Assembly (NCBI RefSeq): GCF_003287405.1
Contig: NZ_PRLD01000003.1
Span: forward strand, 124,001-188,000
DNA from: Faecalibacterium prausnitzii
GTDB lineage: Bacteria; Bacillota; Clostridia; Oscillospirales; Ruminococcaceae
Reading direction: 5' to 3'
Length of the DNA stretch: 64,000 nucleotides
A program made the translations under genes and the position numbers. Below the pieces are notes generated by a model. That model did no database searches and was not told where the DNA came from. It saw only the letters and a list, made by a program, of their open reading frames with translations. Positions 55,150 through 64,000 of this stretch are shown one piece after another. Numbering within the stretch: position 1 is the first letter of the stretch; each line of letters begins with the position of its first letter.

Positions 55150-56301
55150 ATGCTGCAAAACCCTCAGTTACATTATCTGGACAACGCGGCCACCACCATC
55201 GTAGCGCCGGAGGTGGCGGACGTCATAAACAAGGCCATGCGGGAGCACTGGGCAAACCCTTCCAGCTTATACGGCCCGGGCGCGCGCAGTGAGGAGGCTT
55301 TGAATGCCGCCCGCGCCGCCGTAGCGCGCACGCTGGGCTGCAAAAGCCGGGAGCTGTATTTTACCTCCTGCGGCAGCGAGAGCAACAATCTGGCGCTGCT
55401 GGGCGCGGTGCAGACCCGCACCTTTGGCAAGGGCATCGTGGTGTCCGGCTTCGAGCACCCCAGTGTGCAGCGTCCGCTGGAGCGGCTGGCAAAGCAGGGC
55501 TACGACGTTACCGTGGTAGCCCCCCGGGCAGACGGCACGCTGGACATTGCCGCCATGCTGGAGCGGGTGGACAAAAACACCATCCTTGTGGCCTGCATGA
55601 TGGTGAACAACGAGATCGGCACCCGCAACGATGTGGAGCGCCTTGCCGCCGAGGTGAAGCGCCGCAACAGCCGCACCATCGTCCATGTGGACGCGGTGCA
55701 GGCGTGGATGCGTGTGCCCATCAAACTGGACAACATCGATACACTCTCGGTAAGCGGCCACAAGATCCATGCCCCCAAGGGCATTGGTGCGCTCTACCTT
55801 TCCGACCGGCTGGTGCAGGCCTTCCAGCCGCCTTATCTGGGCGGCGAGCAGGAGCGGCAGATGCGCCCCGGCACTGAAAACCTGCCCTACGCCATGGGTC
55901 TGGCCGCAGCGGCCACCCGCCTGGCAAAGACCATGAAGAGCCGGGACACCGCCATGCGTGCGCTGAACCGGCAGCTGCGGGAGGGGCTGAAAGCCTTCCC
56001 GGAGGTGGTCATCAACAGCCCGGAGAACGCTGTGCCCGAGGTGCTGAACTTCAGCGAGATGTGCATCAAGAGCGAGACCATGCTGGCTTTTCTGGCCGAG
56101 GAGCAGATCTACGTTTCCTCGGCCAGTGCCTGCGGGCGCGGTCAGCCCAGCCACACGCTGGCGGCCATGGGGCGCGACCCGCTTGCCATCGACACTGCCA
56201 TCCGGGTGTCCTTCTGTGCCGATAACACCCCGGAGGATGTGGATGCCTTCCTCAACCGCTTCGAGGACGGCATGAAGCATTTGCAGAAGATCAGAAAGTA
56301 A
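55150..56301 (+). CDS. Cysteine desulfurase (NifS/IscS-like, ThiI partner)
   Basis: 383 residues. PLP enzyme that takes sulfur from cysteine. YLDNAATTIVAPEV at the start, SCGSESNNLAL, EHPSVQRP, NNEIGTRND, VDAVQAW, the PLP lysine in SVSGHKIHAPKGIGALY and the persulfide Cys in SSASACGRGQ. It precedes thiI, as in the Bacillus nifZ-thiI pair, so delivery of sulfur for 4-thiouridine in tRNA is likely. GCAGGA is 9 nt before the ATG. Confidence 0.94.
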   Translation: MLQNPQLHYLDNAATTIVAPEVADVINKAMREHWANPSSLYGPGARSEEALNAARAAVARTLGCKSRELYFTSCGSESNNLALLGAVQTRTFGKGIVVSGFEHPSVQRPLERLAKQGYDVTVVAPRADGTLDIAAMLERVDKNTILVACMMVNNEIGTRNDVERLAAEVKRRNSRTIVHVDAVQAWMRVPIKLDNIDTLSVSGHKIHAPKGIGALYLSDRLVQAFQPPYLGGEQERQMRPGTENLPYAMGLAAAATRLAKTMKSRDTAMRALNRQLREGLKAFPEVVINSPENAVPEVLNFSEMCIKSETMLAFLAEEQIYVSSASACGRGQPSHTLAAMGRDPLAIDTAIRVSFCADNTPEDVDAFLNRFEDGMKHLQKIRK

Positions 56302-56314
56302 AAACTGAAGCCGC

Positions 56315-56436
56315 AGAACGGCTGACAGCTTTCTCTTCGGACACGAATCGGGCCATTCCATCGCCCGCCCTATTGCCCTGCGGGCAACAGGGTCCCACCC
56401 CAGCGGACGGTCCTCAGAGAAACTGTCAGCCGTTCT
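56315..56436. other. 122-bp imperfect palindrome with inner hairpin (possible structured RNA)
   Basis: AGAACGGCTGACAG (56315-56328) and CTGTCAGCCGTTCT (56423-56436) are perfect complements. The pairing extends inward through TTTCTCT and AGAGAA with a bulge. The enclosed part holds CCTATTGCCC-tgc-GGGCAACAGG. It lies between the cysteine desulfurase and thiI genes, in a 298-bp gap that also holds repeat B copy 2. Strand, transcription and role are unknown. Confidence 0.6.
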
Positions 56437-56459
56437 ATGGGAAGATGCAGCTTACCTGC

Positions 56460-56575
56460 ACGACCCCGATTTGTGAAAGAGTGAATGGAAAATGACCGCA
56501 GTCATTTTCCATTCACAAATAAAAATAATTCATCCGCTGAATATGGCCAGAGCGAAAGCGGAGGCCATTATAAAT
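56460..56575. repeat. Dispersed repeat family B, copy 2
   Basis: Aligns with 51541-51654. The palindrome here is GTGAATGGAAAATGAC / GTCATTTTCCATTCAC with the same CGCA loop (56481-56516). Its arms differ from copy 1 but remain perfectly complementary. The flank GAATATGGCC…AGCG…GCGGAGGCCATT is conserved. It ends 25 bp before the thiI start. Confidence 0.82.
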
Positions 56576-56599
56576 CCCACATCAGGAGATGCAACATTT

Positions 56600-57799
56600 A
56601 TGAAGGAAATTATTATGGGCTATCAGGGCGAGATGTCCCTGAAAGGCCTCAACCGCAACCAGTTCGAAGCAGCCATGATGAAGATCCTGCGCTACCGCCT
56701 TAAGACGGTGGGCAAGTTCAAGGTGTACTGCACCCAGTCCACCTTTTATATGGAGCCCGAGGAAGAGGACGTGGATATGGACCTTGCCTTTGGGCGGGTC
56801 AGCAAGGTGTTCGGCCTTGCCGCGCTCAGCCGCGCCGTGGTGTGCGAAAAGGATTTCGATACCATTTGCCAGACCGCCGAGGACTATCTGGGCAGTGCGC
56901 TGCACGGCATCCGCACCTTCAAGGTAGAAGCCCGGCGCGCCGATAAGACCTACCCCATGACCAGCCCGGAGCTGATGCGGGAGCTGGGTGCTTACCTGCT
57001 GGGTAAGCACAACTACCTGAAGGTGGATGTGCATAACCCGCAGTTTAAGGTCATTGTGGAGATTCGTGATTACGGTGCGTATATTCACGGCCCGAAAATA
57101 CCGGGTGAGGGCGGTCTGCCCGTGGGCACCAGCGGCCGTGCTCTGAATATGCTCTCCGGCGGCATCGACAGTCCGGTGGCAGCCTATCGTATGGCAAAGC
57201 GCGGTCTGGCACTGGATCACATCCATTTTGCGTCCCCTCCGTATACTTCTGAGCGCGCAAAACTGAAGGTAAAGGCTCTGGCGCAGCTTATCACCGTGTA
57301 TACCGGCAGTGCCAACCTGTTCGTGGTGCCCTACACCAAGCCGCAGGAATACATTCGGGACAACGCCCCGGATGTGCTGTTCACGGTGCTGATGCGCCGC
57401 AGCATGATGCGCATTGCAAACGTGATCGCCAAAAAGCAGGGGTGCGAAGCGTTGGTCACCGGCGAAAGTCTGGCACAGGTGGCAAGCCAGACCGTCAAGG
57501 CTTTGCAGTGCACCGATGCCGCACAGGATCTGCCCATCCTGCGCCCGCTCATCGGTATGGACAAGACCGAGATCATCGAGACCTCCCGCCATATCAATAC
57601 CTTTGAGACCAGCATCCTGCCCTACGAGGACTGCTGCACCATCTTCACCCCGCCGCACCCGAAGATCCGCCCCGAGCTGGAGGAGATCCTTGCCGCCGAA
57701 GCCGCCATGCCCGGCCTTGCCGCGCTGGAAGCCGAAGCCGCAGAGCAGACCGAGCGCATCCGGGTGCGCATCACCGATCAGGTAGAATTCGAGGGTTGA
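56600..57799 (+). CDS. thiI: tRNA 4-thiouridine sulfurtransferase ThiI
   Basis: 399 residues. It adenylates and thiolates U8 of tRNA using sulfur from the adjacent desulfurase. N-terminal ferredoxin-like and THUMP parts (IIMGYQGEMSLKGLNRN … FKVEARRADKTYPM), then the PP-loop SGGIDSPVAAYRMAKRG. No C-terminal rhodanese domain, as in the Firmicute form. Start at 56600 with AGGAG 11 nt upstream; an earlier in-frame ATG would run through repeat B. Confidence 0.95.
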   Translation: MKEIIMGYQGEMSLKGLNRNQFEAAMMKILRYRLKTVGKFKVYCTQSTFYMEPEEEDVDMDLAFGRVSKVFGLAALSRAVVCEKDFDTICQTAEDYLGSALHGIRTFKVEARRADKTYPMTSPELMRELGAYLLGKHNYLKVDVHNPQFKVIVEIRDYGAYIHGPKIPGEGGLPVGTSGRALNMLSGGIDSPVAAYRMAKRGLALDHIHFASPPYTSERAKLKVKALAQLITVYTGSANLFVVPYTKPQEYIRDNAPDVLFTVLMRRSMMRIANVIAKKQGCEALVTGESLAQVASQTVKALQCTDAAQDLPILRPLIGMDKTEIIETSRHINTFETSILPYEDCCTIFTPPHPKIRPELEEILAAEAAMPGLAALEAEAAEQTERIRVRITDQVEFEG

Positions 57800-57806
57800 T
57801 TTGTCC

Positions 57807-59126
57807 ATGACAGCAGAGATCATCAGTGTGGGTACCGAGCTGCTGCTCGGCAATATTCTTAACACCAATGCCCAGTACCTCAGCCGGGAGCTGGCCGCGC
57901 TGGGCATCACCGTCCGGCGGCAGAGCACCATCGGCGATAACCATGGCCGTCTGGCGGATTTTGTCAACGAAGCAAAACAGCGGTGCGATCTGCTGGTGTT
58001 CACCGGCGGGCTGGGCCCCACGGCAGACGACCTGACCAAGGAGACGGTGGCCGCCTGCTTTGGCGACACCCTTACCTTTGACCCGGACGAGTGGCAGAAG
58101 ATCGTGGACTTCTTTACCCGCACCGGGCGCGAGACCACCCCCAACAACCGCAAGCAGGCCATGGTGCCGGTGCACGGGCATAAGGTGGTCAACCACCACG
58201 GCACCGCGCCGGGCGCATGGTTCGAGCAGGACGGTCACTGTGCCGTGCTGATGCCCGGTGTTCCCCATGAGATGAAGGCCATGTGGGAGGAAAGTGTGCG
58301 CCCGCTGCTGCTGGCGCGGCAGAGTTGTGCCCTGCACAGCCTGACGCTACGGGTGCTGGGCGGCGAGAGCAATCTGGAATACCGGGTGCGTGCGCTGCTG
58401 GAAAACCAGAACCCAACCGCCGCCATCTACTGCAAGACCGGCGAGTGCGAGATCCGCATCACCGCCCGGGCGCAGAATGACGCCGAGGCGCAGACGATGT
58501 GCCGCGCCTACGCCAAAAAGTTCTATGATCTGCTGGGTGATGCGGTGTATGATGAGGATGTCGCCGGGTTAGAAGAGACGGTGGTGCACACGCTGCAGGC
58601 CAACGGCCTGACCATTGCCACCGCCGAAAGCTGCACCGGCGGCATGATCGCCCAGCGCCTGACCAGTGTGTCCGGCGCAAGCGAGGTGTTTGGCTACGGC
58701 TTTGTGACCTACTGGGAGCAGGCCAAGGCGAAGCTTGTCGGGGTGGACCCGGCGGTCATTGCGCAATATAATGTGGTGTCGGCTCCCGTGGCGGCGCAGA
58801 TGGCGCTGGGCGCGGCAAAAGCCGCCGGTGCGGATATCGCGGTCAGCGTTACCGGTCTGGCGGGCCCCGGCGGCGGCGATGCCGTCCGGCCTGTGGGCAC
58901 GGTGTATCTGGGTGCTGCCCGGGGAGACAAGGTGTATGTGAAAAAACTGTTCGTCTCCCGCCCGGACCGTGCGCTCATCCGCGCCCGCGCCGCACAGACT
59001 GCGCTGGAACTGGCGCTGCGTCTGGCACAGGGCAAGACCCCGGCCGGTACGCAGGTGCTGGCCGAAAGCGCACAGCATGACCCCGCCGCCCTGACCGCCT
59101 TGGACGAGACCCTGCGGGCAGAGTGA
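57807..59126 (+). CDS. cinA: CinA family protein (NMN deamidase-like)
   Basis: 439 residues, full length. N-terminal MoCF-like COG1058 domain (ISVGTELLLGNILNTNAQYLS; VFTGGLGPTADDLTKE), a KH-like middle domain (~165-255), and the C-terminal PncC domain with AESCTGGMIAQRLTSV…GASEVFGYGFVTY and VTGLAGPGGGDAVRPVGTVYLG. Linked to competence and pyridine nucleotide recycling. ATG 57807 is used; TTG 57801 is closer to GAGGG and possible. A degenerate relative follows at once. Confidence 0.94.
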   Translation: MTAEIISVGTELLLGNILNTNAQYLSRELAALGITVRRQSTIGDNHGRLADFVNEAKQRCDLLVFTGGLGPTADDLTKETVAACFGDTLTFDPDEWQKIVDFFTRTGRETTPNNRKQAMVPVHGHKVVNHHGTAPGAWFEQDGHCAVLMPGVPHEMKAMWEESVRPLLLARQSCALHSLTLRVLGGESNLEYRVRALLENQNPTAAIYCKTGECEIRITARAQNDAEAQTMCRAYAKKFYDLLGDAVYDEDVAGLEETVVHTLQANGLTIATAESCTGGMIAQRLTSVSGASEVFGYGFVTYWEQAKAKLVGVDPAVIAQYNVVSAPVAAQMALGAAKAAGADIAVSVTGLAGPGGGDAVRPVGTVYLGAARGDKVYVKKLFVSRPDRALIRARAAQTALELALRLAQGKTPAGTQVLAESAQHDPAALTALDETLRAE

Positions 59127-59159
59127 GAGCGGCCCCTGCGGCCGCAGGGGGGATGCGTC

Positions 59160-60074
59160 ATGACAAATAAGGAAGAGCGCCCGGCAGGCTGCGTGCTGCG
59201 GCTGTTCGGTGCACCGGAGCAGACCGTGCAAAAGGCTGTGGCAGCCCTGCCGGACACTTGGCAGGGCACGGTGCACTGCCGCACCCGGGGCGCGGAAACA
59301 CTGGTGGCGCTGCAAAGCAGCACCCCGCAGCAGCTGCACCGGGCGGTACAGCTGCTGCGGACAAGCTTTGCCCCGGCGCTGTACGGGGAAGGAGAGCAGA
59401 CCCTTGCCGCCGCCGCAGTGCAGGCACTGGAACAGCACCGCAAGCTGCTGGTGTGCAGCGATGCTGCCGCCGGGGCGCTGCTGGAGACCCGGCTGGAAAA
59501 TCTTCCCGACGCAGAAAAAGTGTTCGATTTTGGTGCTATGAGCTATGCCAATGCCGCACGCAACGCCCGACTCAGCCGCAAGATGCGCAAAGCACCGCAG
59601 GCAGAGCCTGCCCGCACACTGGCGCGGGTGCAGGCCATGCAGCGGCTGACCGGTGCCGCGCTGGCGGTGGGCTGTGTGGAACTGCCCCACAGTCGGCTGT
59701 TGCTGGTGGGCGGCAAAAAGGGCTGCTGGCTGCGGTGCGTATCGCCGGATGAGAACCCCGGGCTGTGGCTGCTGGATATGCTGCGCCGCGCTGCCTGCGG
59801 TCTGCCGCAGGCAGGGGGCACAAGCTGGCAGCCCTACGGTAAAGCAGTACCGGATACAGCTCTGATGCCTGCCGCCCTCACGGCTGTACCGCTCGTGCCG
59901 CCGCGCCCGAAGCGCCGCAGGTTGGGCAAGGCGCTGGCAGTGCTTTTGCTGCTGGCACTGGCAGCACTGGCTGCGGGCTGGTACTATACCGGCGGCGACC
60001 TTGCCGCCCTACCCCAAAAGCTGCAAAGCCTTGGTGCAGAAAGCCTGCCCCACGCCGGGGCAAGGCTGATATAA
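59160..60074 (+). CDS. Degenerate CinA-like protein with C-terminal membrane helix
   Basis: 304 residues, not a recognised family. Its first ~165 residues align by eye to the middle and PncC domains of the CinA just upstream: CVLRLFGAPE with LTLRVLGGES, LLVCSDAAAGALLETRLENL with TIATAESCTGGMIAQRLTSV, and DAEKVFDFGAMSY with GASEVFGYGFVTY. The nucleophile motif ESCTGG is lost (SDAAAG). The tail has a basic patch PPRPKRRR and one membrane helix (ALAVLLLLALAALAAGWYY), then a short exterior end. The N-terminal MoCF domain is missing. It starts 33 bp after cinA and is closed by a strong terminator. Confidence 0.65.
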   Translation: MTNKEERPAGCVLRLFGAPEQTVQKAVAALPDTWQGTVHCRTRGAETLVALQSSTPQQLHRAVQLLRTSFAPALYGEGEQTLAAAAVQALEQHRKLLVCSDAAAGALLETRLENLPDAEKVFDFGAMSYANAARNARLSRKMRKAPQAEPARTLARVQAMQRLTGAALAVGCVELPHSRLLLVGGKKGCWLRCVSPDENPGLWLLDMLRRAACGLPQAGGTSWQPYGKAVPDTALMPAALTAVPLVPPRPKRRRLGKALAVLLLLALAALAAGWYYTGGDLAALPQKLQSLGAESLPHAGARLI

Positions 60075-60078
60075 CAAA

Positions 60079-60118
60079 AAAAGTGCCGGAAACGATCAAG
60101 GTCGTTTCCGGCACTTTT
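60079..60118. terminator. Bidirectional terminator after the CinA-like gene
   Basis: AAAAGTGCCGGAAACGA and TCGTTTCCGGCACTTTT around a 6-nt loop. It serves both the CinA-like gene and the convergent M20 gene. Confidence 0.92.
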
Positions 60119-60123
60119 GCTGT

Positions 60124-61341
60124 TTACTGGTGATCTGCCAGCCAGCGCAGCGCCATATAGGTGTAGGCTGCTGTGCCGCGGTACAGGATGCTGTCGTCAA
60201 AGCGCACTTTGGGGTGGTGCTGGCCGTAGGTGTAGCCCTCCTTGGCGTTGCCTGCGGCTAAGAACATACTCACGGTGGGCACTTCATGGCTGACAAAGGC
60301 AAAATCCTCACTGCCGCCGCCGGGTTTGCCGCCGGTGAGCGGGGTCATGTCCATAGCGCCCTTACCCAGCAGCTCGGTCATATAGGTCAGGGCATTGCCT
60401 GCCAGCGGGGTGTCTACTACCATGCAGGGGCAGTAATCGCTGAACTCCACCTCGGCGGTGCAGCGGTAGGCGGTGGCCACGCCCTGCGCAATTTCGGTCA
60501 TGCGCTGGTGGATAAGGGCGCTGACCTTCTGCTCCGGGTCTACGGTGCGGATAGTACCCCACATATCGGCAGTATCCGGGATGACGTTGGAAGCCTTGCC
60601 GGCCTCGAACCGGCCGGTGGTGAATACACCGAACCCGGCGGGGTCCAGCTCGCGGCTGTTGATCTCCTGCAGGGCAATGTGGATGTGCGCCGCTGCGGTG
60701 ATGGGGTCGATGCAGGCGTTGGGCATGGAGCCATGCCCGCCCTTGCCGTGCACAACGATGTGGTACTGCTCGCAGCTGGCCATGGTGATGCCGCCGCCCG
60801 GCACCAGCACCATACCGGCGGGCAGGGGCATCCCGGCCAGCACATGGAACATGACCGCTGCGTCCACTTTGGGATTTTCCAGCAGGCCGCTGTTTATCAT
60901 ATCCAGCGAGCCCTGAAAGATCTCCTCTGCGGGCTGGAACTCCAGCTTTACCGTGCCTTCGATCTCGTCCTCGTGCTCCTTGAGCAGCTTGGCCGCACCC
61001 AGCACCATGGCGGTGTGCATATCGTGGCCGCAGCCGTGCATCTTGCCGGGCAGCTCAGAAGAGAATTCCTCGCCGGATTCCTCCTGCAGGGGCAAAGCGT
61101 CCATATCGCCCCGCAGCAGGATCACCTTGCCGGGGCGCTTGCCCCCTGCAAGCGCCACCACGCCGCACTTGCCGCAGTCCTGCGGGGTGTAGCCCATCTC
61201 GGTCAGCGCCTTTTTGACCAGTGCCTTGGTCTGGGGCAGGTCAAAGCCCACCTCCGGGTGACGGTGCAGCGTGCGCCGCCACTCCTGCAGCTGGGGCTCC
61301 AGCGCCTTGGCGGCTTCCAACAGTTTTTCCGGTGCGATCAT
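60124..61341 (-). CDS. M20-family metal-dependent amidohydrolase
   Basis: 405 residues. Family M20D (N-acyl-amino acid amidohydrolase/hippuricase type). LHRHPEVGFDLPQT, LRGDMDALPLQEESG, the metal-binding HGCGHDMHTAM, EFQPAEEIFQG, and GGKPGGGSEDFAF are in the expected order. The dimerisation domain has HGKGGHGSMP. Start placed at 61341, where the family N-terminus begins. Substrate unknown. Confidence 0.9.
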   Translation of the reverse strand: MIAPEKLLEAAKALEPQLQEWRRTLHRHPEVGFDLPQTKALVKKALTEMGYTPQDCGKCGVVALAGGKRPGKVILLRGDMDALPLQEESGEEFSSELPGKMHGCGHDMHTAMVLGAAKLLKEHEDEIEGTVKLEFQPAEEIFQGSLDMINSGLLENPKVDAAVMFHVLAGMPLPAGMVLVPGGGITMASCEQYHIVVHGKGGHGSMPNACIDPITAAAHIHIALQEINSRELDPAGFGVFTTGRFEAGKASNVIPDTADMWGTIRTVDPEQKVSALIHQRMTEIAQGVATAYRCTAEVEFSDYCPCMVVDTPLAGNALTYMTELLGKGAMDMTPLTGGKPGGGSEDFAFVSHEVPTVSMFLAAGNAKEGYTYGQHHPKVRFDDSILYRGTAAYTYMALRWLADHQ

Positions 61342-61413
61342 TGTAAAATCAACTCCCTCTGAATTTATGCGGAAAACCCTCTCGGCCACGGCAGGGAGGG
61401 CTTTGCCTTACAG

Positions 61414-63999
<2,586 letters not shown>

Positions 64000-64000
64000 C

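Noticed and set aside
56492-56599. Upstream in-frame extension of thiI
   Set aside because: The extension translates repeat B and has no family similarity; ATG 56600 gives the standard ThiI N-terminus.

Overview
This GC-rich window is one continuous piece of a low-mobility, housekeeping chromosome from a Gram-positive anaerobe. The gene set points to the Clostridia, most likely Oscillospiraceae and probably Faecalibacterium or a close relative. Supporting evidence is the plsX-rnc-smc-ftsY and nadD-yqeK-LCP-rsfS-leuS gene orders, AddAB instead of RecBCD, TrmFO instead of TrmA, spoIIR, YqeG, a DUF1292 protein, a CD1247-like zinc protein, and formate-tetrahydrofolate ligase behind a ZTP riboswitch. 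The species call is inference from gene content and codon use. No phage, plasmid, insertion sequence, CRISPR array, rRNA or tRNA gene was seen.

Layout. 1-2.8 kb: 3' end of murA, ftsZ and a coiled-coil orphan. 3.1-5.6 kb: a large REC/HD-GYP/GGDEF cyclic-di-GMP protein. 5.6-17.2 kb: an HD-domain protein overlapping a PC4-like ssDNA-binding protein, sbcDC with a small proline-rich gene, a peptidoglycan-binding protein, spoIIR, a DUF711/ACT pair, then Lrp regulator-aminotransferase-ispE-DUF378. 17.3-20.1 kb: a redoxin-fold protein, a structured RNA (6S candidate), DUF1292, a lipoprotein cyclophilin and ruvX. 20.2-27.2 kb: addBA. 27.3-33.1 kb: infC-rpmI-rplT, a SpoU methylase, dprA and topA. 33.4-43.5 kb: trmFO, plsX, rnc, smc, ftsY, rdgB, yhbY, nadD and yqeK. 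43.7-51.5 kb: an LCP protein, rsfS, leuS, rpsU, yqeG, a TIM-barrel protein, efp and a zinc-ribbon protein. 51.7-64 kb: a small orphan, an SGNH hydrolase, fhs with its ZTP riboswitch, cysteine desulfurase-thiI, cinA, a degenerate CinA-like membrane protein, an M20 amidohydrolase and most of secA.

Functional themes are DNA repair and recombination (sbcDC, addAB, ruvX, dprA, smc, topA), translation and tRNA modification (infC, L35, L20, S21, EF-P, LeuRS, TrmFO, ThiI, RsfS, YhbY), cell envelope and division (murA, ftsZ, LCP, plsX), secretion (ftsY, secA) and one-carbon metabolism (fhs).

The less ordinary content lies between and beside these genes. There are two families of short dispersed repeats, one of which keeps a palindrome by compensatory change. 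There is a riboswitch-terminator before fhs, a ~200-nt structured RNA before the redoxin gene, a terminator abutting the spoIIR start codon, a non-ATG infC start, a Shine-Dalgarno buried in a terminator stem before the DUF378 gene, and a truncated catalytically degenerate CinA paralogue fused to a membrane segment. All calls come from reading the sequence; no database search or folding program was run.
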